From: Aeromicrobium wangtongii
GTDB taxonomy: Bacteria > Actinomycetota > Actinomycetes > Propionibacteriales > Nocardioidaceae
Direction: 5' to 3'
Length of the DNA stretch: 64,000 nt
Assembly: GCF_024584515.1 (NCBI RefSeq)
Contig: NZ_CP102173.1
Location: forward strand, 992,001 to 1,056,000
A program made the position numbers and the translations under genes. Shown here piece after piece: positions 10,459 through 18,796 of this stretch (within the stretch, counting starts at the first letter, position 1; each line of letters begins with the position of its first letter). The notes under the pieces were generated by a model, which ran no database searches, had not been told where the DNA came from, and worked only from the letters and a program-made list of their open reading frames with translations.

Positions 10459-11646
10459 GTGACAGAAGCGACCGCCGTGCGTCCCCCGGCCGCGCCGACG
10501 CGTTACCGCGAGCCGTTCCGGCAACGTGGGCGCACGGCACTGATCGTCCTGTTCGTCCTGATCGCCGTCGCCGGCGTCGTCGGGGGAGTGGTCATCTCGC
10601 AGAGCGCCGGGGACGCCGAGGGCGCGGGCCTGTCGATCTTCTACGCGATGATCCCGATCCCGTTCCTGTGGCTGGTCTACTGGTGGCTCGACCGCTACGA
10701 GCCCGAGCCGCGCCGGTACAAGTTCGCGGCCTTCGTCTGGGGTGGCGTGGTCGCGGTGGCCATCGCACTGGCCGTGGAGGTCTGGGCGCAGAACTACTGG
10801 GACCTCAGTGACGAGGCGACGGCGTCCTTCGTCGCGCCGCTGGCCGAGGAGCCGGCCAAGTGCCTGTTCCTGCTGCTGACGTTCGTGCGGGCCCGGCGGG
10901 TCATCGACGGCGTGCTGGACGGGATCATCTACGCCGGGATCGTCGGCATCGGCTTCGCCTTCGTCGAGAACATCGGCTACTACGCCGCGAGCTACCTCGG
11001 CTCGCCCGACATCGCGATCGCCGGATCGGAGGGTGTCACGACGACCTTCGTCGTGCGCGGCATCTTCAGCCCGTTCGCGCACCCGCTGTTCACCACCGCG
11101 TTCGGCATCGCGATCGGCCTGGCCGTGAACCGCCGCTCGAAGGTGGTCCGGGTGCTGATCGTGCTGGTGGGCCTGGCTGTCAGCATCGGCCTGCACGGTC
11201 TGTGGAACGGCTCGCTGAGCTACGGCCCCGACAACGGCACCGGATTCGTGCTGGCCTATCTCGTCCTCGCGGCGCTGCTGCTGGCGGTGGCGGTCGTGGC
11301 GATCGTGGTACGGGTGCGGCAGGTCCGCGTCCTGGAGCGATCGCTGTCGTACGTCGCCGACCGCGGCTGGATCCACCCGGCGGAGATCCCGTACCTGTCC
11401 CGCTTCGGGTACCGCAAGGCGGCCCGGCGCTACGCCCGCAACAACTACGGCAAGCCGGCCGGCCAGGTGGTCAAGCAGTACCAGCAGCTCGCGACCGAGA
11501 TGGCCTTCCTGCACGACGCCCTCATGAGCGGGCGTCACAAGCCGCACGGGGTCGAACGCACCTACGCGCTGCTCGACGCGATGTACGCGCTGCGCCCCGC
11601 GTTGCACCTGCCGCCGGCACTGCACACGACGGCCCGTCACTACTGA
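10459..11646 (+). CDS. PrsW-family intramembrane metalloprotease
   Basis: This 395-residue polytopic membrane protein belongs to the PrsW family (CAAX-protease-like superfamily). Members include Bacillus PrsW, which cleaves an anti-sigma factor. The family motifs appear in order: EEPAK, FAFVENIGYY, HPLFTTAFGIAIG and SIGLHGLWN. These supply the Glu, Asn and two His residues thought to be catalytic. About eight membrane segments cover residues 25-295, and a soluble tail of about 100 residues follows. GTG 10459 is preferred because it sits seven bases after a TACGAT -10. The in-frame ATG codons at 10450 and 10453 overlap or abut the -10. The substrate is unknown and no sigma/anti-sigma pair is adjacent. 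Confidence 0.85.
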   Translation: MTEATAVRPPAAPTRYREPFRQRGRTALIVLFVLIAVAGVVGGVVISQSAGDAEGAGLSIFYAMIPIPFLWLVYWWLDRYEPEPRRYKFAAFVWGGVVAVAIALAVEVWAQNYWDLSDEATASFVAPLAEEPAKCLFLLLTFVRARRVIDGVLDGIIYAGIVGIGFAFVENIGYYAASYLGSPDIAIAGSEGVTTTFVVRGIFSPFAHPLFTTAFGIAIGLAVNRRSKVVRVLIVLVGLAVSIGLHGLWNGSLSYGPDNGTGFVLAYLVLAALLLAVAVVAIVVRVRQVRVLERSLSYVADRGWIHPAEIPYLSRFGYRKAARRYARNNYGKPAGQVVKQYQQLATEMAFLHDALMSGRHKPHGVERTYALLDAMYALRPALHLPPALHTTARHY

Positions 11647-11748
11647 CCCGCCAGTCCCAGGGTGCGGTGGCGCCGGGGTGGTCCGGAGTCGACTAATCTG
11701 TGCGTACACCCCGCCCCTGCAGGATCACGTCGACGAGAGGAGCTCATC

Positions 11749-13464
11749 GTGCCCGGCGACCACGCTTCGGCCGAGCTCCTGGCGGCCATGAGCTCCCTGC
11801 TGCTGAGCGTCCGCGACGCCCCGTTGCGGTTCGAGACCGATGGCGTCGAGCACGTGCGCTCGATCCAGTCCGGGATCGTCGACCAGCTGTCGGACTACAT
11901 CCTGCCCAGGCTCGTCCAGCTGGACGCCCCGCTGCTCGCGGTGGTCGGCGGATCGACCGGGGCCGGGAAGTCGACCCTGGTCAACTCGCTCGTGCGCGAG
12001 CGCGTCACCGAGTCAGGCGTCCTGCGGCCGACGACCCGCTCGCCCGTGCTGGTCCACCATCCCGACGACGCCGAGTGGTTCCGTCCCGATCGCATCCTGC
12101 CCGATCTGCCGCGCACGACAGAGGCCGGCAACCAGACCTATGGGCTGCGGCTCGCGTCGACGACCAACATCCCGAAGGGGCTGGCGATCCTCGATGCGCC
12201 CGATGTCGACTCGATCGACAAGGGCAATCGTGACCTGGCGACCCAGCTGCTCGCAGCCGCCGATCTGTGGTTGTTCGTGACCTCCGCCGCCCGCTACGCC
12301 GACCAGGTCCCGTGGGACCACCTGCGGCACGCGGCAGAGCGCAGCACGTCCGTCGCGGTGGTCCTGGACCGAACCAGCGACGAGGCGCTCATGGAGGTCC
12401 GTGGGCACCTCGCGCGCATGATGACGTCACGCGGGCTGTCGGACTCCCCGCTGTTCACGGTCCCGGAGTGCAGCCTGGATGCCGACGGGCTGCTGCCCGT
12501 CGAGGCCGTCTCCTCGATGATCGGCTGGCTGCAGGAGCTCGCGGCAGACCCCGACGCCCGCCAGATGGTCGTGCACCGCACCCTTGACGGCGCCGTCCGG
12601 CAGCTCGTGCTCCGCACCCACGACGTCGCCGATGCGATGGACGCCCAGATCGAGATCGCCCAGACGCTGGACGGCGCGGTCGAGGGGCCGTACCGCTCGG
12701 TGCTCGAGGACGTGTCGGCGCGCACCGCTGACGGCACGCTGCTGCGCGGCGAGATCCTCGCGACCTGGCGCGAGTTCGTCGGCACCGGTGAGCTGCTCAG
12801 CTCGGTCGAGGAGAAGGTCAGTCGCATCCGTGACCGCTTCGTCGGCGGCATGACGGGCAAGCGGACCCGGTCCACCGAGCTCGTCGAGGCGACCGAGAGC
12901 GCCCTGCGGTCGTTGCTGACGGAGCGAGCCGAGGCCACGGCCGAGCAGGTCTCCCGCAGCTGGGGCACGACGGACTCCGGCCGCGCCGTGCTGGACGCCC
13001 ATCCCGGCCTGACTCGGGCCGCGCCGGACTTCCGGGTCAGGGCCGAGCGCATCGTGCACGACTGGCGCCAAGGCGTCGACGAGCTCGTCCGGGCACAGGG
13101 TGCCGACAAGCGCATGAGTGGGACCTTCCTGGCCCTCGGCGCCCAGGGCGTCGCCGCGGCGCTGATGGTCGTGATGCTGGCGCGTGATGCCGACCCCACG
13201 ACCACCGACAGCACCGTGGCCGCCGGACGCAAGCTGCTGGACGCCGTCTTCGGCGCGGAGACCGTCGACGAGCTGCTGGACTCCGTGCACACCGATCTGG
13301 AGCTGCGGTCGGCGGCGCTGTTCGAGAGCGAGCAGCTGCGTTTCCTCACGGCGGTCGAGTCGCCCGACAGTCTCAAGACCCACCAGGCAGCAGTGCGCGA
13401 GTCCGCCCGCCGGGCCGAGTACGCCCGGCATGCCGACTTCCTGAATGGAGAGACGACGTCATGA
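11749..13464 (+). CDS. dynamin-like GTPase, first of a pair (DynA-like)
   Basis: This 571-residue protein has a large GTPase domain. The P-loop GGSTGAGKS is at residues 67-75, a conserved Thr in RPTTRSPV follows, then a G3-like DAPDVDS and a G4-like VLDRTSD. The rest is mostly helical, as in dynamin-type stalks. It is followed by a second, membrane-anchored GTPase with an ATGA overlap. Paired bacterial dynamins occur across actinobacteria; the Streptomyces DynA/DynB pair stabilises FtsZ rings. Orthology to DynA is inferred from order and architecture. GTG 11749 has AGAGGAG (11736-11742) six bases upstream. The open frame starting at 11662 lacks a ribosome site and is not used. Confidence 0.75.
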   Translation: MPGDHASAELLAAMSSLLLSVRDAPLRFETDGVEHVRSIQSGIVDQLSDYILPRLVQLDAPLLAVVGGSTGAGKSTLVNSLVRERVTESGVLRPTTRSPVLVHHPDDAEWFRPDRILPDLPRTTEAGNQTYGLRLASTTNIPKGLAILDAPDVDSIDKGNRDLATQLLAAADLWLFVTSAARYADQVPWDHLRHAAERSTSVAVVLDRTSDEALMEVRGHLARMMTSRGLSDSPLFTVPECSLDADGLLPVEAVSSMIGWLQELAADPDARQMVVHRTLDGAVRQLVLRTHDVADAMDAQIEIAQTLDGAVEGPYRSVLEDVSARTADGTLLRGEILATWREFVGTGELLSSVEEKVSRIRDRFVGGMTGKRTRSTELVEATESALRSLLTERAEATAEQVSRSWGTTDSGRAVLDAHPGLTRAAPDFRVRAERIVHDWRQGVDELVRAQGADKRMSGTFLALGAQGVAAALMVVMLARDADPTTTDSTVAAGRKLLDAVFGAETVDELLDSVHTDLELRSAALFESEQLRFLTAVESPDSLKTHQAAVRESARRAEYARHADFLNGETTS

Positions 13465-15104
13465 CCAGCCCCGCGACCGCCCCCGAGGCCGTGTTCGACG
13501 GCGGACGCAATGACGTCGCGCAGCGCTTGGACGGCCTGACCCAGGCGGTCGAGGCCGGCCGCGGGCGCATCGACGACGACGTCGTGGCGCAGGCCGAGAC
13601 GCTGACCGATCACGCCTCGCAGCGGCTCACCCTGTCCGGCGAGCACACGATCGTCGCGCTGGCCGGTGCCACCGGATCGGGCAAGTCATCCCTGTTCAAC
13701 TCGCTGACCGATCTGGAGCTGGCCGGCGTCGGCGTGCGCCGTCCCACCACCTCCTGGGCACTGGCCTGCTCGTGGGGACCCGACGGCGCCCAGGGGCTGC
13801 TGGAGTGGATGGGCATCCCGGCGCGTCACCAGATCTCCCGCATGAGCATGCTCGACCAGTCGACGGAGGACACCAAGCTCGACGGGCTCGTGCTGGTGGA
13901 CCTGCCCGACCACGACTCCACGGAGGTGTCGCACCACCTGGAGATGGACCGGCTCATCGCGCACGCCGATCTGCTCGTGTGGGTCCTGGACCCGCAGAAG
14001 TACGCCGACGCCGCGATCCACGACCGGTACATCCGCCCGATGGCCTCGTACAGCGACGTGACGCTGGTCGTGCTCAACCAGATCGACCGCATCCCGTTCG
14101 AGGAGCGCGAGCGCACCCTGTCCGACGTCCGGCGCATCCTCGCCGACGAGGGACTGCCGGACGTGCCGGTCATCGGCGTCTCCGCGACCCGTGGCGACGG
14201 GGTCGACGAGCTGAAGCGTGAGCTGGCGGCGCGCATCCGCGCCAAGTCCTCCGCGAAGGCCCGGCTGGCGTCCGACATCGCCGCCGCCGCGGGCGCCATG
14301 GCCCGGGTCGGCGGCTCCGCCGAGGCGCCCGGGATCACCCAGGACGACCGACGGGCGCTGGACGAGGCCCTCGTCGAGTGCGCGGGCCTGCCACAGGTCG
14401 TCGACGGTGTCGAGGCGTCGACGCGCCGACGGGCCGCGGCCCACACCGACTGGCCGGTGATGCGCTGGCTGGGCCGGTTCGGCGACGACCCGATGCAGGA
14501 CCTGCGAGCGGATGCTGACCCCGCCGGGGCGAGCGGTTCCGGGGTGCCCCGTGCCGGCAGCGTGCAGCGTTCCGGCGTCGACCTGGCCGTCCGCGATCTC
14601 GCGGAGCGGGCCTCCGAAGGGCTCGCGCGCCCGTGGCGCGACGCCGTCCGCGATGCGGCCCGCCCGGCCGGCACGGACGTCGTCGACGAGCTGGACGCCC
14701 GGATCCAGGCGACGACCGCCGACGCCGCCAAGCCGGCCACGTGGTGGAAGATCGTGCAGATCGTCCAGATCGTGGCCGTCGTCGCGCTGGTCCTGGGACT
14801 CGTCTGGCTCGTGGTGCAGGGCATCGCATCCCTCGTCTCCGCCGACCTGCCCGATCTGGGGTCGGTCGGGCCGCTGCCGGTGGCCGCCGTGGTCGCGATC
14901 GGGGCGCTCGTCGGCGGTCTGCTGGTGAGCGTGCTGTCGCGGTACGCCGCGGGCGTCAGCGCTCGGCGCAAGGCCGCGCGGGTCGATGCGGCGCTGCGTG
15001 CCGACATCGACACGGTGGCCGGCGAGCGGGTCGTCGGACCCATCGAGGCCGAGCTGGCGGCCTACGACCGGTACCGCGCGGGCATCCTCACAGCGCTGGG
15101 CTGA
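13461..15104 (+). CDS. membrane dynamin-like GTPase, second of a pair (DynB-like)
   Basis: This 547-residue protein has an N-terminal GTPase domain and a C-terminal membrane anchor. The P-loop GATGSGKSS lies at residues 69-77, RRPTT supplies the switch Thr, VDLPDHDS is G3 and LNQIDR is G4. Two membrane segments lie near residues 431-455 and 473-495 and are followed by a basic stretch (SARRKAARVD). The gene overlaps its partner by four bases (ATGA), so the two are co-translated and probably form a heteromeric membrane-remodelling GTPase. A role in division or membrane repair is inferred from Streptomyces DynB and not shown here. Databases may label it a YfjP-family GTPase. Confidence 0.75.
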   Translation: MTSPATAPEAVFDGGRNDVAQRLDGLTQAVEAGRGRIDDDVVAQAETLTDHASQRLTLSGEHTIVALAGATGSGKSSLFNSLTDLELAGVGVRRPTTSWALACSWGPDGAQGLLEWMGIPARHQISRMSMLDQSTEDTKLDGLVLVDLPDHDSTEVSHHLEMDRLIAHADLLVWVLDPQKYADAAIHDRYIRPMASYSDVTLVVLNQIDRIPFEERERTLSDVRRILADEGLPDVPVIGVSATRGDGVDELKRELAARIRAKSSAKARLASDIAAAAGAMARVGGSAEAPGITQDDRRALDEALVECAGLPQVVDGVEASTRRRAAAHTDWPVMRWLGRFGDDPMQDLRADADPAGASGSGVPRAGSVQRSGVDLAVRDLAERASEGLARPWRDAVRDAARPAGTDVVDELDARIQATTADAAKPATWWKIVQIVQIVAVVALVLGLVWLVVQGIASLVSADLPDLGSVGPLPVAAVVAIGALVGGLLVSVLSRYAAGVSARRKAARVDAALRADIDTVAGERVVGPIEAELAAYDRYRAGILTALG

Positions 15105-15157
15105 GGCCTCGGGCGTCCGGCGCCTGAACCGCCGTGGAGCGGCGCCCATCGGCTCGA

Positions 15158-15170
15158 TAGGCTGGAGAGC
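15158..15170 (+). promoter_or_regulatory. -10 element of a leaderless ettA transcript
   Basis: TAGGCT (15158-15163) is followed by seven bases and then ATG 15171. GGAGAG also lies there but is only one base from the ATG, too close to act as a Shine-Dalgarno sequence. Confidence 0.5.
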
Positions 15171-16853
15171 ATGGCTGAATACGTCCTCTCGCTGCGCAAC
15201 GTCCGCAAGGCCCATGGCGACAAGGTGGTGCTCGACAACGTCACCTTGTCCTTCCTCCACGGTGCCAAGATCGGCGTCGTCGGCCCCAACGGCATGGGCA
15301 AGTCCTCGCTGCTCAAGCTCATGGCCGGGCTCGACCACCCCAACAACGGCGACATCGTGCGCGATCCCGACGCGACGGTCGGCATGCTCCAGCAGGAGCC
15401 GCCGCTGAGCGAGGGCAAGACGGTGCTCGAGAACGTCCAGGAGGCGGTCGCCGAGATCAAGGGCAAGCTCGACCGGTACAACCAGATCGGCGAGGAGCTC
15501 GCCAGCCCCGACGCCGACTACGACAAGCTGCTGGCCGAGATGGGCGATCTGCAGACCGATCTGGACACCCACAACGCCTGGGAGCTCGACTCGCGTCTCG
15601 ACCAGGCGATGGACGCCCTGCGGTGCCCCCCGCCCGACGAGCTCGTCGACCACCTGTCCGGTGGTGAGCGCCGCCGCGTGGCGCTGTGCAAGCTGCTGCT
15701 GCAGCAGCCCGACCTGCTGCTGCTCGATGAGCCCACCAACCACCTGGACGCCGAGAGCGTGCAGTGGCTCGAGGGCCACCTGAAGACCTACCCGGGCGCC
15801 GTCCTGGCCGTGACCCACGACCGGTACTTCCTGGACAACGTCGCCGAGTGGATCGCCGAGGTCGACCGTGGCCAGATCCACGGCTACGAGGGCAACTACA
15901 CGACGTACCTGGAGAGCAAGAAGGAACGCCTCAAGATCGAGGGCCAGAAGGACGCCAAGCGCGCCAAGATGCTCGAGCGCGAGCTCGACTGGGTCCGCTC
16001 GAACGCCAAGGGCCGCCAGACCAAGTCCAAGTCGCGCCTCGCGCGGTACGAGGAGCTCGCGGCAGAGGCCGAGAAGTCCCGCAAGGTCGACACGAGCGAG
16101 ATCAACATCCCCGCCGGTCCCCGCCTCGGTGACATCGTGCTGGACGCCAAGGGCCTCACCAAGGGATATGACGGCCGCGTGCTGTGGGACGACGTCTCGT
16201 TCACGCTGCCGCGCGCCGGCATCGTCGGTGTCGTGGGCCCCAACGGCGTCGGCAAGACGACCCTGTTCCGCATGATCACGGGAGAGGAGACCCCCGACTC
16301 CGGCTCGCTCGAGGTCGGCAAGACGGTCAAGATCAGCTACGCCGACCAGAGCCGTGGCGACATCGCCGGCGACAAGAACGTCTGGGAGGTCGTCTCGGAG
16401 GGCCTGGACTTCATCAAGGTCGCGAACTTCGAGATGAACAGCCGGGCGTACGTTGCATCGTTCGGCTTCAAGGGCCCCGACCAGCAGAAGAAGGCCGGCG
16501 TGCTGTCCGGTGGTGAACGCAACCGCCTCAACCTGGCGCTGACGCTCAAGCAGGGCGGCAACCTGCTCCTGCTCGATGAGCCCACCAACGACCTGGACGT
16601 CGAGACGCTGTCGTCCCTGGAGGACGCACTGCTGGACTTCCCCGGATGTGCTGTGGTCACCTCGCACGACCGGTGGTTCCTCGACCGCATCGCGACGCAC
16701 ATCCTGGCGTGGGAGGGCACCGACGAGAACCCCGGCAACTGGTTCTGGTTCGAGGGCAACTTCCAGTCCTACGAGGACAACAAGATCGAGCGCCTCGGCG
16801 CCGACGCCGCGCGCCCGCACCGGGTGACACACCGCCGCCTGACCCGCGACTGA
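15171..16853 (+). CDS. ettA: ABC-F translation factor EttA
   Basis: This 560-residue soluble protein has two ABC ATPase domains and no membrane part. Walker A motifs are GPNGMGKSS and GPNGVGKTT, the signature is LSGGERRR in the first domain and LSGGERNR in the second, and Walker B motifs are LLLLDEPTNHLD and LLLLDEPTNDLD. The inter-domain linker is basic and helical. An arm-like insertion in the first domain (about residues 85-145) fits EttA, the energy-dependent translational throttle that binds the ribosomal E site and senses the ADP/ATP ratio. The C-terminus ends with a short basic tail. It stands alone between the GTPase pair and a MarR gene. Confidence 0.93.
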   Translation: MAEYVLSLRNVRKAHGDKVVLDNVTLSFLHGAKIGVVGPNGMGKSSLLKLMAGLDHPNNGDIVRDPDATVGMLQQEPPLSEGKTVLENVQEAVAEIKGKLDRYNQIGEELASPDADYDKLLAEMGDLQTDLDTHNAWELDSRLDQAMDALRCPPPDELVDHLSGGERRRVALCKLLLQQPDLLLLDEPTNHLDAESVQWLEGHLKTYPGAVLAVTHDRYFLDNVAEWIAEVDRGQIHGYEGNYTTYLESKKERLKIEGQKDAKRAKMLERELDWVRSNAKGRQTKSKSRLARYEELAAEAEKSRKVDTSEINIPAGPRLGDIVLDAKGLTKGYDGRVLWDDVSFTLPRAGIVGVVGPNGVGKTTLFRMITGEETPDSGSLEVGKTVKISYADQSRGDIAGDKNVWEVVSEGLDFIKVANFEMNSRAYVASFGFKGPDQQKKAGVLSGGERNRLNLALTLKQGGNLLLLDEPTNDLDVETLSSLEDALLDFPGCAVVTSHDRWFLDRIATHILAWEGTDENPGNWFWFEGNFQSYEDNKIERLGADAARPHRVTHRRLTRD

Positions 16854-16900
16854 TCAGGTGCTGCGGGGCGCCGACCGGCGTCCCGTAGCCCGGCCCGGAG

Positions 16901-17374
16901 CTAGAACTTGCGGCCGTGCAGCTTCTCCACGACGCCGCTCATGACGCGTCCGAGCGCCTCGAGATCGGCGGGGTCGGAGTCCGCGACGAGATAGTCGTGC
17001 ACCCCCTGCACGTGGGTGTGGGCGGCCTGCTCGAGGATGCTGAACCCGTGGTCGGTCAGCACCGCGGACACGCCACGTCCGTCATCGGAGCACTGGCCTC
17101 GCGTGACGATGCCCTCCCGCTCGAGGCGGGCGATGGTGTGGGTCACCCGGCTGCGTGAGTGCGCCACGGCATCGGCGAGCTCGGCCATGCGGATGGCCCG
17201 GTCGGGTGATTCCGAGAGACGCACGAGGATCTCGTACTCCGGCATCGACAACCCGTGCTGGCGGCGAAGATCGCGGTCCAGACGGTCCATCAGGACGGTC
17301 GTGCCGCCCAGGAACGCACGCCAGATGCGCTGCTGCTCGGTGGTGAGCCACGGGGTCTCGGTTGCCGTCTCCAT
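16901..17374 (-). CDS. MarR-family repressor
   Basis: This 157-residue MarR-type winged-helix protein has a DNA-binding core LSMPEYEILVRLSESPDRAIRMAELADAVAHSRSRVTHTIARLEREGIV (about residues 42-92), with the usual Asp-x-Arg wing (DDGRG). It is divergent from a YceI gene and shares with it a control region holding two palindromes. Autoregulation and repression of yceI are likely. The ligand is unknown. ATG 17374 has no Shine-Dalgarno sequence; a -10 TAGGAT ends six bases upstream, implying a leaderless mRNA. Confidence 0.88.
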   Translation of the reverse strand: METATETPWLTTEQQRIWRAFLGGTTVLMDRLDRDLRRQHGLSMPEYEILVRLSESPDRAIRMAELADAVAHSRSRVTHTIARLEREGIVTRGQCSDDGRGVSAVLTDHGFSILEQAAHTHVQGVHDYLVADSDPADLEALGRVMSGVVEKLHGRKF

Positions 17375-17453
17375 GGCCCCATCCTACGTCGCGGGACATT
17401 TAATTGAAAGTTCAACCGCATGCGTGTATCGTGATCCTTGTTGAATCATCAAC
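17375..17453. promoter_or_regulatory. divergent marR/yceI promoters with two operators
   Basis: Rightward promoter: TTGAAA (17404-17409), 17 bases, TATCGT (17427-17432). Leftward: TTTCAA (17409-17404), 17 bases, TAGGAT (17386-17381), then six bases to the marR ATG. A perfect repeat TTGAA-N2-TTCAA (17404-17415) covers both -35 boxes. A second, GTTGA-N4-TCAAC (17440-17453), lies at the expected yceI start of transcription. One MarR dimer at the first site would block both promoters. Confidence 0.65.
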
Positions 17454-17477
17454 CACCAGCGCTTTCGGAGAAACCAC

Positions 17478-18023
17478 ATGAGCATCGACACCGCAGTCAC
17501 CACCGGCACCTGGGCCCTCGACCCGACCCACACGGAGATCGGCTTCACGGTCCGTCACCTGATGAGCAAGGTGCGCGGCAAGTTCGACACCTTCGAGGGC
17601 ACCCTCGTCACCGCCGAGGACCCGACGGCCTCGACAGTCTCGGTCTCGGTCGACCTCAGCTCGATCAGCACAGGCACGGCGGACCGTGACGCGCACCTGC
17701 GCTCGGCCGACTTCTTCGAGGTCGACACCTACCCGTCGATGACGTTCACCAGCACCGGCGTCACCCAGAAGGACGACGACGAGTTCGTCCTGCGCGGCGA
17801 CCTGACCATCAAGGGCGTCACCAAGCCCCTCGAGCTCGAGGTCGAGTTCCTCGGTGAGGGCGGCGACCCGTGGGGCGGCACCCGCGTGGGCGTCGAGGCG
17901 AAGGGCGAGATCAGCCGCAAGGAGTTCGGCATCGACTTCAACATCCCCGTCTCCGGCGACAAGGTGATGATCGGCGACAAGATCAAGCTGCACATCGTCG
18001 CCGAGGCCGTCCTCCAGGCCTGA
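17478..18023 (+). CDS. YceI-family lipid-binding protein
   Basis: This 181-residue YceI-domain protein has an extended eight-stranded lipocalin-like barrel that binds polyisoprenoids or other amphiphiles in solved members. Conserved segments are WALDPTHTEIGFTVRHLMSKVRGKF at the start, HLRSADFFEVDTYPSMTFTST in the middle and LTIKGVTKPLELEVEFLG near the end. There is no signal peptide, so it is probably cytoplasmic, unlike E. coli YceI. It is expressed from a promoter overlapped by a MarR-type operator and is likely induced when the divergent MarR binds its ligand. GGAG precedes ATG 17478 at good distance. Confidence 0.92.
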   Translation: MSIDTAVTTGTWALDPTHTEIGFTVRHLMSKVRGKFDTFEGTLVTAEDPTASTVSVSVDLSSISTGTADRDAHLRSADFFEVDTYPSMTFTSTGVTQKDDDEFVLRGDLTIKGVTKPLELEVEFLGEGGDPWGGTRVGVEAKGEISRKEFGIDFNIPVSGDKVMIGDKIKLHIVAEAVLQA

Positions 18024-18038
18024 TCGACACAGCTCCGC

Positions 18039-18113
18039 CACGGGCGCGAGCGGCGCAGAGACGTCCGGTTCTTCCCCCGAGAACTGGGCGTCCCTGGGCC
18101 GTTCGCGCCCGTG
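18039..18113. terminator. nested hairpin between convergent yceI and tetR
   Basis: An outer stem pairs 18039-18053 with 18099-18113, 15 bp with one G-T pair. The 45-base interior holds a second stem, GACGTCCGGTTCT with AGAACTGGGCGTC, 13 bp with two mismatches. Between two convergent genes this is best read as a bidirectional terminator, although it has no U-run. Confidence 0.55.
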
Positions 18114-18118
18114 TCGTC

Positions 18119-18694
18119 TCAGCGAGCCGCGGTCATCCTGACCGCCAGCTCGGCGTGCAGCGACGCCAGGTCGTCCCCGGAGCGCGATCCGCCCGGCTCG
18201 AACCAGCGCACCAGGTCCACACCCAGGGACAGCAGCGAGAATGCGGTGCCGGGGATGTCGGTGACGTCCAGGACGCCCTGCGCGACGCCGTCGGCCAGGG
18301 CGTCCTGCATGGTCTTCTCGATGCTGCGCCGGAAGGCCGCGACCTCGGCGCGGTGCTCCGGCGTCAGGGCGTGGTACTCCCACTGGACGATCCGTCCGAC
18401 CCGGCTGTGGTCGGCGTGCCAGCGGCTGAAGTCGTAGACCATGCGGCGGATGCGCTCGACCGGGTCGCTCGTGGCGGCATACGCCCGGTTGATGACGTCC
18501 AGCGCGCTGCGGTGGCCCTGCAGGCTCACCGTGAACAGCAGGCTCTCCTTGGAGTCGTGGTGCACGTAGACCGCCGCGGGACTCATCCCGGCGCGCGATG
18601 CGATGTCGCGGGTCGTGGTCGCGGCGAAGCCCTTCTCGGCGAATGCCTCGACCGCGGCGTTGATGAGTCGTTCGCGGGCGGTGATCGTGGTCAT
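18119..18694 (-). CDS. TetR-family repressor of an acyl-CoA dehydrogenase operon
   Basis: This 191-residue TetR protein has the N-terminal helix-turn-helix ARERLINAAVEAFAEKGFAATTTRDIASRAGMSPAAVYVHHDSKESLL (about residues 6-53) and a helical ligand domain of the kind found near fatty-acid catabolism genes. It is divergent from acyl-CoA dehydrogenase, thiolase and SDR genes, with a perfect palindrome in between, so it probably represses them and is released by an acyl-CoA. ATG 18694 has AAGGAG four bases upstream. The open frame extends upstream as far as 19957 but is antisense to the dehydrogenase and not real. Confidence 0.85.
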   Translation of the reverse strand: MTTITARERLINAAVEAFAEKGFAATTTRDIASRAGMSPAAVYVHHDSKESLLFTVSLQGHRSALDVINRAYAATSDPVERIRRMVYDFSRWHADHSRVGRIVQWEYHALTPEHRAEVAAFRRSIEKTMQDALADGVAQGVLDVTDIPGTAFSLLSLGVDLVRWFEPGGSRSGDDLASLHAELAVRMTAAR

Positions 18695-18736
18695 GTCGCT
18701 CCTTCGTCGGTTGACAGCATGACGGAGGGATTGCAT

Positions 18737-18754
18737 GCTAAGCAAGCGCTTAGC
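18737..18754. promoter_or_regulatory. TetR operator, copy 1
   Basis: This is a perfect palindrome GCTAAGC-AAGC-GCTTAGC between the TetR gene and the acyl-CoA dehydrogenase gene. Its central 16 bases recur exactly, on the other strand, at 39411-39426 before a second lipid-type operon. Confidence 0.75.
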
Positions 18755-18796
18755 GCGTGACGTCCCCCTGAACTGCGAGCACGAGGTGTACCTGAC

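Noticed and set aside
13686-16832. Minus-strand open frame of 1,048 codons
   Set aside because: It is antisense to the dynamin-like GTPase and ettA, has the biased composition typical of GC-rich antisense frames, and shows no domain.
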